Shown one piece after another: positions 1-13,828 of a DNA stretch of 64,000 nt (the first letter of the stretch is position 1; the number at the start of each line of letters is the position of its first letter). The position numbers were made by a program, and so were the translations under genes. The notes under the pieces are model-generated. The model saw nothing but the letters and a program-made list of their open reading frames with translations, did not search any database and was not told where the DNA came from. This stretch comes from Phoronis australis (Eukaryota > Phoronida > Phoronidae), in the NCBI GenBank assembly GCA_002633005.1, contig NMRA01000025.1:69757-133756 (forward strand), written 5' to 3'.

Positions 1-3000
1 CAGTCTTGTGGTCTGTGTCATCAAGGGTTGCCATGGTAACCTGCACAGACTTAGTCATGTAGCAACCCTCCTCACATCCTGTCAGATAGGAGTGATTGAC
101 AACATTTGGTGAACTAGGGTTGATTTGAACCATGAAACTGGCCAAAGACAGGATGGACATGAGCATAAACTATGTATGGTTCTAATGTAACTACTGAAGT
201 AATGTCAGATAAAGTCATCCATCATAACTGGCACAGTCTAAGCCATTGCTAAATGCACTAAGGGAAAATTTCTTTCTGACTTACTTCGAAATTCTCTTAA
301 ATGTTTTTAAACTGGGCTTAAGGGCACCACAGGTTTACGAGATCAGCTAAATTTTCTTCACATTGTTACCTGTACAAAGTGAGGCAAAATTGTCACTCGC
401 CTGTAATCTACATAGCAAGCAGAGTCAATGTAGAACACACGATGATAGCAATGTTTCAGTGAGAGATTTGCGCAAGGTGATAGAAATCTAAAGAGTGAGA
501 CATTTGCCACACCGCCAGGCGAGGCAAAATCCTCACAGTTCATTTTGCTGTGGATATGGGCGTTTAGCCGAGCTTATTTGCATGTGAGGCACGTAACTCT
601 CCAGTCTGCGGTGACTCTAGCAAGACAGAACACTCGAGAGCATTTGGTACTCGAAGGTTGTGGTGTACAAAACAAATTATTGGAATCAATATCTCACTTA
701 AAAGTAGCATCACAAGTAAGCATTAACTGTACAGTGTCATGTTGCATTCATTTTCCTCTCAACTTTGACATCCTAGGTTATCATTGGCAGGAGTCTCATG
801 AATGGTTGAGATTCAGTGCCTTGATTAATCATTGGTTGTTTATGCTGAGCTGAAGGTGTGTGATATGTAGGGATATTACTCCAGGTGTGTGATGAGTCAT
901 CTGCTACGGTACTGCCGTGTGTCTTTCAGAAAACATTCCAGTTCTGAGATACATTCCTGCAGTACTGATGATTGAGGATTGGCATAGTGTCAACTCTCCA
1001 AATTCAACCTGGTAAAATTCCCAGGTCGCCAAAGGAAAAATGAGGTCACCAAAACTGAGAAAATCCTTGTGCACGGGTGCAGAATTCTTGGTCCGTACAA
1101 ATGAATCATGGTTATCTATAATTGAAAAATGAAAAAGGAGATATCTGAGTTGAAGAAGTGGTAAACTGAACAAATGTCTGCTGGAACACCTGAGACTGCC
1201 TGGGTGACTTTTATTTTTACTCTAACAGAAACAGTATATTGTGTGTTTGGCAATGACCTATCTCCCTCTTGAGCCAGATATACTGCGCAGGCCTGCCTCC
1301 TATTTAAAGGAAAGTGATAAGGACACGTTTTCTGGTCAAGAGTCATGAGTGGCCCTTCCAGTTTTTGCTGAACATATCCAACTCCCGTCTGTTTACTTCC
1401 TGCAGTATTTCGAGCACATGCGCGGATGTGTGGTGACTTGGGATTTTTGCCAGGTTGTCAGACAAAATCTGAGATCGCACTGGCGAACTCTGTACATGTA
1501 GCCTGTAGGATATACCATAACTGTTTGTCGAAGCAAATTCTCAGTGTTGATTGCTAGGAACTACCCAGATTAAAATAACAGCCTTGGTCATCCTTCCAGA
1601 CACCTAAATAGTTGTCTGAAGCTGCAACTAATTTGACTTGCACATGACTGCTCCTTGGAATAATCCTATTGTGGGCCCTATCACCTCCTGTCCCTTTATC
1701 CAATTACTGATCCATCCAATTATGTTGACCCTGTGGTGGTGGCTTGACCCTTGTTATGGCCACCAGTTGTGTGTTATGATAGGATTATTGCTCCATTCAT
1801 GTCAGCTCTGTTTACTGACCTGTTGGCTGTAATACTTTATACCCACACAGACAATAAATACTGAGCATAGACACAGTCAGTTTACCAAGTGGTCCCCATA
1901 AGCTCACAAGATCTGGGACAAGGGATACCCTTGCCCTGACTTTCTGAAAAGCCAACAAGAATAACTCATAGTTCCTCTTGTGGTTTTAGGTACGTAGTTT
2001 TGAATGTAATGAATTGTGAATGACATGTACAATTTTCTTTTTTACAAGTTCTCATTATTTAATTGTCAATATCGAGAATTTCATTTGCCAGTGTGCGAGA
2101 CAAGAAATTGAATGGTTTTTTCAATTTGATTTTTGACTACTTTCTGCAAAAAATCCACTTTCTGTAAAAATGAGTATATGTTTTTGAAATTGGCTGTTGT
2201 ATTTTATCCAGAATGAAATGCTTCTGTCCATTTTGTTTGTTCATGAGTTTTGTCTGCCTGTTGATTGATCACATGATGAAAAGGGTTGTGCATATGCATG
2301 CTGGCTTTACAGTGTACAGGGTTATTCGTCTGACTTGATTTACCACAGGCCCATTAACTTTGTGTTCCCACTATTATTCCCCATTTAGCTGAACAAGGGA
2401 CTTGCTGAGTTTTATCTAGAGTTATCATATATGATAATATTTACACACATTTTGTGGGGAAACATGTGGTTGGGGTATTTCATTGCATTTTTGTGGTTCT
2501 CAGTTTGAGGTTGAAGGCATTTTTTCCTTTGGAAGGGGCTACCCATAGACATGGGACTACCCTTTGTAGCAGTTGGGCAAAGTGCTGTCAAGCATGTATA
2601 TCTGCCCTTTTATTCCTGTTGTGACAAAATGCCTCTAGCCTTCCTTTTGTGCTGGTGATCTATGGTCAATGGGGCATCTAGTGTAACCCTTTCTGGATGG
2701 TAAATTGTGAATTAAACCTTGTTAGTATGTGACTGAGGTTGATGCCTGGTGTTCTGAGGATGCTGGTAGAGGCCTTCAGTTTGGCAAAATTCTGTTATTG
2801 TGTAATTTTTAATTGCATCACCCTTTGCACTGCTTGAATGCAGATTAACTGCGATGTGTTATGATGTAGGTGATTACCACTTTACCTTTTACATCAGATA
2901 TTTCAGCTTTTACTAATGAATTAAATTGAGCATGCACATGAAATAGTATAAATTTTGCTGTAGGTTGGGATTGACTCTGTCGTAGCAAAAACTGGTCTGG

Positions 3001-4275
3001 TGAGTGGTGATGCGTTGTCAGGAATGCAAATTCTTTGTCAGAAGGGTTCTCTGTAGGTGGAAGTATTTGGCAGAACTGTATTTCTATGGGTTCTCTGTTC
3101 ACTTACGGTGGCCATTTGAGGGAGGCTAGTTTCTGCATTACAAAAATAAGCTTCTGCACTGACTTGGGACATAGTTGAAATTCTCCGACAGCATTCATGC
3201 ATTTGTTTTATTGCACAGTGCCATGGTCTCCTGAAAATGCAAGGCACAATAAACTGGCTAATAACTGACTTGTTGGTTTCTTAACAAGCTTTCTGTTAAA
3301 GCCATATCTTATGTATAATGTTTCAAGCCATATGCCTGAGGAATTTGTCCAGCAACTTGTCTTGAGAATTCTTAGAGATTGGAGCCATAGGTGTTTTTGT
3401 TCTGCTCAAAAATTAGTTTTTGAAGGATTTGCATGTTTATTTGGATTCATTTTGTTTGTATTCTTCCAGATGTTAAGACTTCATTATCCATCTAATTCTG
3501 TTTATAATGGCCTTTTTCCAAATGCTGGCACTCCAGAGTGGTAGAGGTAAATGTTTTGACTACACTCTTTTATACATGAGTGACAAAAATGCTCTCAGTA
3601 TTTCAGTTGCATTTTAGTCAGATAGACGAGGTGTTCCGCGAAGAAATTTCGGCCAACAGTAGTTTGTGTCAAAACAAGTTTCTCTGCCATAACTTGATTA
3701 ACACAATGAAAGGCCTCTTTCCCCTGCAGTAAGTCAAACCACCAGGGAAGCTTGCACTCATTCACATTACTGTTGTTTTCCTTGCTGACAAAAGTGCATG
3801 TAACAAACATTTAATCAGTTTGTTAACGGAGTATACATTACGTGCATTTGTAGAAGTTGTTGGAAGTCTGTCTGTTAAGCTTGCCATCACTCTAGCTCCT
3901 GTAATTGTTATCAGTCTTTCATAAAGTTGGTTTGTATCTAGTGCTGGAAATACACTGTGGCCCGGGCCCCGGGGCCATTGGATTTACGGCTGGGCCAGTA
4001 AACTTTCACATATAGCGGTCCAGCACATTTATTTGCTGAAGGTTGAGCACTGCTTGTATCTGGTTATTACTCAGTACATTATAAATTTCAGTGTTTTCTG
4101 ACCGTTCTTGGATTTCTTTGTGTTCAAGATCTAATTCCTGTACTTTTGAATTTGATTTTAGTGTTCTCCATAACAGAACATTCAAACTGGACAGGAATTA
4201 CAAAATTCATGCAAGTGTTCGAAAGTCCATGTCCATACTGTACAAAGTTTGTATGCTAAGTCTTGTAATAAATGC
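1..4275. other. Non-coding stretch, no gene recognised
   Basis: No open frame here resembles a known protein or is bounded by a convincing chain of splice sites; the longest frames are about 100 codons with no domain. Around 1010-1085 there are several copies of a short motif (AGGTCGCCAAA and AGGTCACCAAA) that recurs at 6 kb. The segment about 1350-1415 also resembles about 6243-6305, so this is repeat-derived sequence. Confidence 0.5.
1005..1425. repeat. Dispersed repeat related to the 6.0-6.5 kb repeat
   Basis: This segment has two to three copies of the AGGTCGCCAAA/AGGTCACCAAA motif near its left end. Its right end (TTTTTGCTGAA, then CCAACTCCCGT and GTTTACTTCCTG) matches the same succession of words near 6248-6292. 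The order is the same in both places, which points to two diverged copies of one mobile element, this one probably truncated. Confidence 0.5.
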
Positions 4276-4280
4276 ACTGA

Positions 4281-4577
4281 CAGGGCCGTCAATCCTTCGA
4301 TTTTCTGGCCAAATATCGGTCCCATTTCCCTCTGAAAAATATTGAAAAATCATGCAAAATTACCATCATAATGCCCATAAATTCTCCTCGAGTTTCGAAT
4401 CTCTTGTAACTCACGCAAGTGACAATTTGGAGGAGCACAAAATGTTAGTGTTGGCAACTTGAGACAGCCTATGAGGGCTTGCAACAGGTAGGGGGGCGAT
4501 CGGAGTTAGGATTTTCCCCTCACCCTTTATATTCCCTCTCAGAAGGCACATTTCCCCTCAGATGAACGAGAGCCCTG
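4281..4577. mobile_element. Short inverted-repeat element (MITE-like), ACTGA target duplication
   Basis: The element starts CAGGGC and ends GCCCTG, so its outermost six bases are inverted repeats, followed by further partial matches (TC at the same offsets). It is flanked on both sides by the same five bases, ACTGA (4276-4280 and 4578-4582), as expected for a target-site duplication. No coding capacity is visible in about 297 bp. CAGGG ends occur in hAT-like elements, but those normally duplicate eight bases, so the superfamily is open. Confidence 0.5.
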
Positions 4578-4582
4578 ACTGA

Positions 4583-6030
4583 TCTGGCACTAAAAATCCA
4601 AAATGTCCAAATTCGCTTAGGAAATGACTGATCTACCAATACTTCAAACTCGTTGCATATGCTTTCAAATTTGACGCAAGTAAGCCTAATTTGTTACGAC
4701 AAAATTCAAACTCAATGCAGTGACGAGTCGAAACAGGCTGTGGAGAACACTAGATTTTGATCAAATTTGACACATTCTTGATAATTTCTTGTACACTAGT
4801 GTAACTCAGATCTGGCCTTTGTCAGTAATATACAAGTACAAGCCAAATTTGATAAAATCAAATCAAAATACAGTATTTTATGCGAAAATTCTAAATCAAG
4901 ATTAGCTGAGATTTTTTTTCAAGAAATCCTTTGTGTCTGACTATTTTTTCATTGGTCCGTGAATGGCGAGTTATTTGGGGTTATTTTTTTACAGAATTGT
5001 GATGTGCTTGGCTTTTCAGCTGGCCTGGGCATGGAAACTTGGGGAAGGTCCTCAACTCCAATCCAATGTGTTAGGAAACACTTCACTGAAGTTTTCCAAA
5101 CTGTGGTATTCATCAATAGATTTCCAAGTTTTCAGGAAATCCACACCCATCTGTGAAGCTCTCATTACTGAAGCCAGTTAGTGTTGCATAATCCACGTGG
5201 GTGCATCTGACACTCCACTGCTAGTCTTAGTTTGTTCCTTCTTCATCCTGAGGAAGTCTGCAGCCTGTTTATTGATTACATGGTCATCGCTGCTGTCCAT
5301 CTCTCTGTCCACACTGTGTGTGTCAGTGCCTAGACAGCTCATGATGAGTATAATCAGCGAGTACAATTATTGATCTGTGTCCCCTCAATGTTTCCCTGTA
5401 GCTTTGTTTATGACTAACTGCATGAGTGTACTATGATCAATAATGGTATGGAACGGGAGGTGAAGCTTTTTTCTCTGATTCCCTCCTAACTTTAATTTTG
5501 GCATCTCCAACCATTAGCACAAAGCTGTATTGGATAGTCTTCATACAGCTAGCTGGCTGGCTACTCCAACCAGACATCACATCAACGAAAATGGCTAAAT
5601 AATGAACAGATGATGGACATAATTCATAATGTATTTGTGGACCTGGTTGTTTACTTCCGTCTACATTGATGGTTGACACACATTTTTTAAACTGGTTGTT
5701 TTGCCAGGTCTCATGTGTCGAGTTGACGTTATGTTAAGTGCCAAACCCTACAAGTGAAATATGCAAGTAACTAATACATGGTTGGAACAACTACTGTCTG
5801 GTAAAATCTCACCAATTTGAGATAAAAACATTTACCAAAATTAATATTTTTTTCTCATTTTTCGAAGAATTCTAATGTTGTTAATACTAATACTTTCTCA
5901 AAATATTGCCTTATGGTTCCTTAGTTGTGGTATTAGTATTGAGTTGGTGCTGCTTATCTTTTATGAAATAATTGGAAAATAGAAATGTCCTTGTCTACCC
6001 GCCACTCCACGCTTATCTTAACGCCTAGCC
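4583..6030. other. Non-coding stretch, nothing recognised
   Basis: Short open frames only, with no family resemblance and no exon chain. A word pair around 5715-5755 (TGTCGAGTTGAC, then a CAAACCCTACAAG-like stretch) resembles 8355-8400 and may be another weak dispersed repeat. Confidence 0.4.
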
Positions 6031-6032
6031 GC

Positions 6033-6520
6033 ATTTGGCGACCTGCCAAAAATCCAGATCGAACCTGAGGTCGCCAAAAGTGAAAATCCCAGGTCGCCAA
6101 ATGAAGTTGCCGATCCTCCATAATATTCGTCTGACTAAAAAAGAAAAGAAACTTATCTTACGTGTAACTTTCCTCACCAAACAAACATGGGACACAGACG
6201 ATCACATACTTTGGTGGTGCAGCGTATTTCACCGATCGTGCCCGATTTTTGCTGAAAGATTCCAACTTCCGTGTGTTTACTTCCTGTTGTAATTTGAGTG
6301 CTAGTTTAACGTGTGCTACTGCTCATTGCTGTGGTGGCAAATGCACTGATTTCACAAATTAAATGGAACAATTGTGAATCAAAGGTAATGAATCTTAACT
6401 TTTAGTAATTTAAAGTTTGGAAGTCAACGTGAACTTTGAAACACAATGGGGACTTCAGATTTTTCCAGGTCGCCAAACACAATCTGAGGTAATATTGGCG
6501 ACTTTGCAGGTCACCAAATC
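6033..6520. mobile_element. Inverted-repeat element with TTTGGCGACCTG ends
   Basis: The left part reads TTTGGCGACCTG (from about 6034) followed by an A-run and ATC. The reverse complement of about 6457-6478 reads the same: TTTGGCGACCTG, A-run, ATC. Further copies of AGGTCGCC lie just inside the left end and near 6509. The body has no coding frame of note. I read this as a non-autonomous transposon; exact outer borders and target duplication are not clear. A related segment lies at 1005-1425. Confidence 0.5.
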
Positions 6521-9500
6521 AAGTGCTACTCCCATACTGTATCCTAAATGAAAATAACCCAAATAAAAACATGTTGAATGGGTGAAGGTGACTGTAGGTG
6601 TGATAGACACAGTGAAGTCTCTTCTAATTAGATCACAATGTGGCGGAATAGAATTTTTTTTATCAAAAATGTTCAACAAGTTTTAAGAAAAAGAAAATTT
6701 AGCTTCATTATATTAAAACTTCGTATAGTACGTCCAACATCAACAAACATACTTTGAAATTTTGAGCATTTTTAGCAATAAGCATTAGAGAATGAAAAAC
6801 TCACAATTTTGGCCATTATTTTTGTTGACATTTTGGGAAACTACCGTTCATGATTTCTGTTGCTGGCCTCTACCTGCCCATGGTTGTCATATATTTCGTA
6901 CCTGAGTTACTGAGGTCACCTTGTCCATCGTGATATATCAAGACTGGTTCATCTGCAGACAGTATAATTGGGTAAGAATAAGATAGTGTGTGTTGCTGAC
7001 AGTGATGGTTACAGTACAAAGGGTAATGACACACTGTCGCCCACAGCCTTGAATGTTTTTTTGACAAACAAGGGTGAATGTACCTTGTAGTTGACTGATT
7101 TGTAGTTTGAACCAGGTTAGAAGATAAGTGAGGATCATTACAAGGAATCTGCAGTGTGTTGAAACTTTCACACCAATGGCGAGGTAGTTTCACAAAGGTT
7201 CTCAGTCACTTGGTTGACTGGTATTGCACTACTACTGCCCTTCTGCTCGGTTTGATAAATGTTTTGGGACCATTCGTAATTATTACCATTAAAACATGCA
7301 AAATTTACCTTCCCTTTCATTGACAGTGTTCTTAAAATTGTATTTTGCTAGTCAGTATGTATAAATTTTGCAAGCTATGAATTAGTTATTTCAAAAGTCC
7401 AAAGATCAAAAAAATTCTTTTGTCATATTTTTAAGAACGTGAAATCACTGGATTTTATCTTCTGGTACCACCATTAGTTTACGATTTCAAAAGTGTCTGG
7501 AGCAAGCCTACCCTAACTCCCTTGCTAAAGCTTTTATTTTGTACACTGGTGAAAATTGGATAATAGTCCATGGTCCCTTGGTCATGTATGGACCTCTGTT
7601 AGTATGTGTTGACTGCAGGTATGGGTTTTTATTTCCTATGGTATTATGTAATGGCAGCTTTTCAACATCTTATGTGTGTTTTGATACCAGACTATTTAAG
7701 GTACAATAGTAGTGCAATACCAGTCTTTATAAAGAGGTGCAAAACTTGCAATTTGCTGTTGACCAAATATACTTATTGTGTGTTTGTGCGTGCATGTGTA
7801 ATAATGTAGTGTAGTTTCATATGGTAGGATTTCTTCAGGTCACCCAGTCAAATAGACTTCCCAATATAGGTCTTGTCCCTAGATGGCTAAAGGGTAGTTG
7901 GTCGACAGCATTCTACATATTCTTGTGTGGATTTGATGCAGTGTTACTGTGCATGACAAAAGTAACGAGACAAGATACTGTTTCCCCACCATGACGGATA
8001 ATTCTTTTCACGTTTACAATGTTTTGTGAATTATTTACAACCATCATGCAGCCTAATTTCCGCTGATGTGCGGTTGATAATTCACACAAAAATGTCAGAT
8101 GTCTCGAAAACTAAACAGTCCGGTAAATGTAGTCGGGCTAAAAGTATGGGTAGGGGTGTCATCATGATGAGGGACTTAACCCAAGAAAATATTGGGAATT
8201 ATGAGATCATTTCCTGCATTTTGAAATCTTGTTTTTGGCTACAGTATCTGTGTTCAGTAAAGCCTGTAAGCATCAGGTAGATGGAAAAGAAAGATCTCTC
8301 CTTGTTTTGCCAAGCTCATTTACCATTTGGCAGCATGGGGATTTGGCCGGTTGGCATTTGTCGAGTTGACATCATGCAAAGCGTCAAGCCTTGTAATTGT
8401 TAGGTGTGCACTGGAACTATAGCGAAGCACTGACTTTGTGGTGAAGTTTTCCTCGAATTCAAAGAAAAAAATGGCCATAATTGTTTTTCTTCAGTTGTCA
8501 AACGGTCACTGTATTGCAGAAATGTTCAAAATTTCAGCCCCACTACATAAAGTTTTCAAATAATCAAGTAAAATTGTCCTCTTGTTTGCTCTTGTTAAAA
8601 ATGTTACTGTTCCGTTCGATTGTGTTATAATTTGAAGAAACTTCACCCTAATCAAAATCTGGGGCAAGGAATCAGTCCAGAGCATCTTGAAAGAATCAGC
8701 AGGAACAGTGTGGCATTTGTGTGTACGGTGAGGGAATAAAAATAAATTATTTGTTTGCTGTTAATCAAACCAAGCTACACTTGGCCTTGTTATTGTTCAG
8801 TCGTCAACCTTTCAGAAAAATGTGTATGTGCCATTTCTGCTATATAGTAGAAAAGCTGCACATAACCTCTGGTGTGGTCCTCCACTACCGCCCCCCACCC
8901 CCACCAGCCGTGCTGCTCAACATTACATCTGTCAGGATGACCCATGTAAATGTTCACTTGTTAATACTGCTGGATATCTGTTCAGGACATGTGGTCACCA
9001 TCCCTGCTTTCTCAGTTTTGGGGTCAGTCAGACATTCCTCTGCCAACTAGGTCACCATCTTGTTGGTTGTGCTTGGGGCGTGCCATCCACTGCAACTCAG
9101 TGTGACCACTATCCACTTCTTGAGCTTCTTACCTCAGTGGTCACATCTGGACCGATATTTAGTAAAGGAGCTCACTGACTAGATTCAAGTAAAGGCTTGC
9201 AGGTAAAGCTAGCAGCATGTTCCTTTGTGTTGTAAATCTTCAGAGTGTGTATTGGCATTTGACCTGGTCATGCAAAATGTGGATTTGACCTGCCATTTTT
9301 GTGGTGATGCTTGAAAGTTGGCTAGAATTTGGGTGTTAGATTTGTAAGAGTTACACTGTGGTTGTTGCCACGGTAATGTATATTGAATACATGCCAGCCA
9401 CTTAGGATTGGCTTTGTCATTTCACATTGGGAGTGTTGTTTCAAGTTAATAATGTTGTTATTTATGGGCAGGCCTTGGAGGTCACTTGTAAGTGCCTGCA

Positions 9501-12500
9501 ACTGACTTGCCTGGTGTTGCTGGATTCCATTGATGAGTGCATTTGGTTGATATGAAATTGGTGATCTTATCACAGGATTAGAAAAGGAAGTCAAAGTGGT
9601 TCAGCTTTAGAAGATCACTCTATTGCCTAAAAATTGGCTGTGTCACATGTTGCCAATGCATAATCATAGGCTTTGAAGGTTTCTTTGTGATGGAGTTGAC
9701 TATCAGTTTTAAGCAAAACTTGTTCTACAACCCTGTGCCAATGTTGAATTAGGTGGCAATTGACACCACTTTTAATAGATGTTTTAGTCTTATTACAAGT
9801 TCGAAAAACATTTAAAGTGCCACCTCCACTCATGGCCAACACAATTTCTCTGTACTTTTCTATTGATTGCTATGGTTACAACCTCTGTTGTTTAGATTAG
9901 TTGGTACCCCAGTGAGCCACTGCAGGTCACCTTCACAACAGAGCTGCAAATAACAGCCATCATTTGGTGTTATGTTACAGTGAAGCTTATTTTAATGACC
10001 CCTGTTCAACCTGTATGGTGCATTAAGGTTTGGGATTGGTTCAAATCTTGGAGAGGTTTTGTTTTTGTGGATAAACATCAATTTTTTTCCTATCAACAGT
10101 TGTTACTTGTTAACATTTTATTGGAATTAAGTATGTTATGGGAACTGGACTCTTCTTATGTCCTGCACGCTCTGAATAGTGCCGCAGGACTTCCAGAAAG
10201 ATAGTGAAATGTTAGAACATGACTTGAGATTATACACCTTCTGTTCTTTACGGGTATTCAAGAAGATACCTCATCAACAAAGCTTTTTAAAACCCACTGT
10301 TATGTCTGACCCATTTAGAAGGTAGCAGTTTCTGTAAAAGTCACTACCGTGGGTCCCGTATTTTGAGAACCAGTTTGATGCCTGTTATTCTGTGGAGAAA
10401 ACAGGTTCTCAAAGTGCGAGATCTGTGATGTTTTCAGCAGTTCCCTCACCTGCTGGCTGCCGTATTGGTAATACTGTTTAAAAATCATCCTTTTAGGACA
10501 TGATGTTGATGTGTGCCACTCAAACCTACATGTTATATCACTTGTATGGAGATTAATTAGTTCATTTAACTATCTCAGTTAATGAGATAATCAATGAGGT
10601 CCCACAGCCAAGGGTTGTGCCTGAATGCGGCATCATTTGCAGTGGATTCATAAATTCAATATGGATTCACCTATGATTATCAAAAATACAGAATTGTTAA
10701 TTAAAGTTGACAGAAGGTTAATGCGAATCAGTCCATTTATGGTGAAAAGTACAGTCATTATCTTTTACTTCATTGGGCATTGTCTCCACAATGCCATGGC
10801 AGGTATTGTTTTGTGCTACAAAAGATAAGTACCTATAACCCCATATTTGTAAATACTTATCAACCAGCAGGTTACAGTAGTCCAGCCTTGCTGTTTCAAA
10901 GGTGTGGGTATTCAAGTACTCGAAATGTAGTGTGATCTGTCTTTCATCCACTTGTTCTGTTCTTGTGTGGGCAGTAACCCCCACCCCCAAGCTCACTGGG
11001 GAATGCACTTTTCTATTGTAAATTATGTTTGCGGTAAAAAAATCTCCAGTTTGGGACAGTGAATAATTAATTAATTTCTTCAACATCAGATCTTGTACTA
11101 AATTTTAGACATAGGCAATATTGGGTGCCCCAAATTCTAGAATTAAATTCAACGAAAAACAATCATTCATCTTGATGTTACGCATTTATGAGCATTGGCG
11201 TTATCAACGATTTTAAGAACTGACCAGTCTGTTATCATACTCTGTTGATACGAAACACAAGGTCTGATATTTGAGAAATACGATGAAAAACAGAATTGCT
11301 CATGTCCCAATAATCAAGAAAATTCAACTTTGGCTTGAATTTCTGTGCCCCAAATTATAGAGTCTGCCATTGTGGAGCATATTTTCTGTAGTTCTATGTT
11401 AAGCTGCATCAGATGGGCATCTCACCCTGGATCAGGTGAGTGTCCAGGTGTCGTCTGCAACTGGTGACATGGCGAGCGTGATCAGCGGAAGTCCCTGTCT
11501 GCATAACCTCGACATGTTTTGTGTCCACATGGGAATTTGCACTGGAACAATGCCCACTATCTGCTGCAATCCCAACTTTTGTCTGACTTTCCATCAGAAC
11601 TCTTGATGTTTCTCTTATATTAACCTGAAGATGTTTACAGACAATAAAGTGATGTGTATTGATGGGATGGTGTTCTTATTCTATTCAGATGATAAAAAGA
11701 GGGTTCTTCAATAATATCGAGTCACCCATTGTAACTTATTTTTATGATGGATACCATGTGCATTTTTGTTAGTAATTATTTCTTGTCTACATTGTTTGGT
11801 ATGACTTCTCGAGATTGTTGATTTTGCACTCGAGGCCTTTATGACAGTCATAACTAGACCTTATGATTCCTTTGTACTGTGCTTGCCGCCATAACCACTC
11901 CGTTGTAAGATAGCAGGCTGTTAAAATGTGTGTGAATTTCTGTTGCCGTGTTGTTATCATATGGATTTGCTCATCGTTACATCTTGATTACAGGCATACT
12001 TGGTCATAATCCCTGGATTAATCGTCACAGTTGTCATAGACTGTTTCACCTTGGATTATTGTAGTCCAGTTCTGGTCAAGTTGAACACCTGTCCAGACTT
12101 AATTGATAATCTATCTTTCTTGGATGTTGTGGAATTTCTGCTTTGAGATTAGTAGCATTCACCATGTGTATTTCAGAATCCAAAAAATTTTTGGGAAATT
12201 TTACAAAAATTCTACTAATCTGGTGTGTTCTCAAGTAATGGAGAATCCCAGCAAATTGTGTAGCCCCTATTGACAGGCCTTAAAAGTGCGCTTGTGACAT
12301 CTGCTGTACTGATACAGTTAGTAATTGAATTAATATGCTCAAAGTGCAGGCTGCAATACTGCCAATAGTCTTAAGTAGTTTATTCCGTCTCCCCTGTCCA
12401 GAATTTATGTTGCAAAATTTGGTGGAACTTGAAATTTTTGTGATTCCGTAGGCAAAAAATCCTAGTAACAATTTGCTTGAAAATTCTTGGATTATTTCCA

Positions 12501-13828
12501 CCGATTTCCTCATGGGAGTGGCATGTTTTGGCTCTTGTTTAGGCCGTGACAAGTATGTTGGCTGGTGTAAGGACAGTCACAAATGCATCTGATCAAAGCA
12601 CAAATCAGTAAAATGAAAATAGAGTTCACATGCTGTGATCTATTTTCTCAAGTTGTGCACTCATTGATTTTTAAAGCCAGATCTTGTGGTTGACTACAAT
12701 TTTTCTAGTCGTTACATTTACTGCTATTCCATTCTATTAATTCTGAGTGGTTTGATATTAACTGTGCTTGAAATTGGGTTGATGTATAGTGTGCTGAAAA
12801 CAGATAAGTCTTGTTATTAAATTATAGAAGTTAGGTAGCTTTTTGGCTGTGTAAATAGATTCTAAATACACTGACTGCTTTGCAAATGTATTGGAAGAGA
12901 ACAGTTATTTGCTTTGTATCAACAATTTGGTTAAATGGCATTTAGATTAGAATCTGGAATGACTTGCCAGTACTTCATTGAACAATCCTGAAATAGCACA
13001 CCATCACTCTCATTCTGGGGTATTTACCCACAATGCAAAAATGTGCCAAGCACCTGGCCTGCTTCTTCACAAGCAAAGTACTTAGTCACTTTCTCATATC
13101 TCAGTTCCATAACATGTAATTCATCATTGTAATTCCAGCAAACTTTTATTTTGAATAGCAAAAGGGGAAATACCCCACCTTGCTGGAAATGCAGTGTATT
13201 GTTCTTCCCATTTTAATCATCTCGAGGGGAGGGGGGGGCGGTCTGACTTTTGGAAACTAGGTCAGCCTGACCTGAGCGATGCTGTCGTGTCATGCTGTCC
13301 ATTTTTCTACCTGTGCAAAAGTAGAGAGTTCAATCCTGGATGGGCCTTATTTTCATTCGCAGTGTGTTTGCCCTAGATACGTCATTTGCTAGAATCTCAA
13401 CAAGCGCAGCATTGTTCTGATGAAAAGTTGAAATTGGGATGGCAGAGTTATTCACTAATAAAGTTTTTACACAAGAAAGTTTCTCATCAACAGAAATGCA
13501 CTTTAAGTTGTATGCTGAGTGCCATGTGGGTTGTGTCAGTCATAATGGAATGTTGGCTTAAGGGTTGTTCTCCCAGATGGCATATGTTTCCATGGAAATG
13601 TTTTGTTTCCTTGGCTGAATTATCTCCTTGGGGCTTTTCATATCAACCTCCATGCTTGGTGTTCTTTGAAGTATTGGTCTGTTGGAATCTTTGATATGGT
13701 ATTGAAAGAATGGAAGTTGACTTCACAATAAATGGGTGGATTTAACAGTGGAGCATTTTCGATTTTGTATGGAAGGTTTGGGCTTATTGGCAGGTGTCGC
13801 TGTCAATAACGTTCACTTGTGGTGATTA
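6521..13828. other. Non-coding stretch with scattered repeats
   Basis: No gene is recognisable. The two overlapping frames near 8721-9178 are proline- and cysteine-containing but have no domain and no splice-site framing. The segment 7948-8020 resembles the tandem-repeat area 27256-27360 inside the adducin gene. The rest shows no structure I can name. Confidence 0.45.
7948..8020 (+). repeat. Dispersed repeat shared with adducin intron 6
   Basis: The words GACAAAAGTAAC, GAGACAAGATAC and CATGACGGATAATTC follow each other here in the same order as GACAAAAGTAAC, CAGACAAAATAC and CATGACTGATAATTC at 27265-27345. Two diverged copies of one repeat are the simplest explanation. Confidence 0.5.

Noticed and set aside
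3951-4030. GC-rich palindromic patch GGCCCGGGCCCCGGGGCC
   Set aside because: Short simple GC-rich stretch; no inverted ends or target duplication could be defined around it.
8721-9178. Two overlapping plus-strand frames of 109 and 118 codons
   Set aside because: No recognisable domain or splice framing; the cysteine/histidine content does not form a known pattern.
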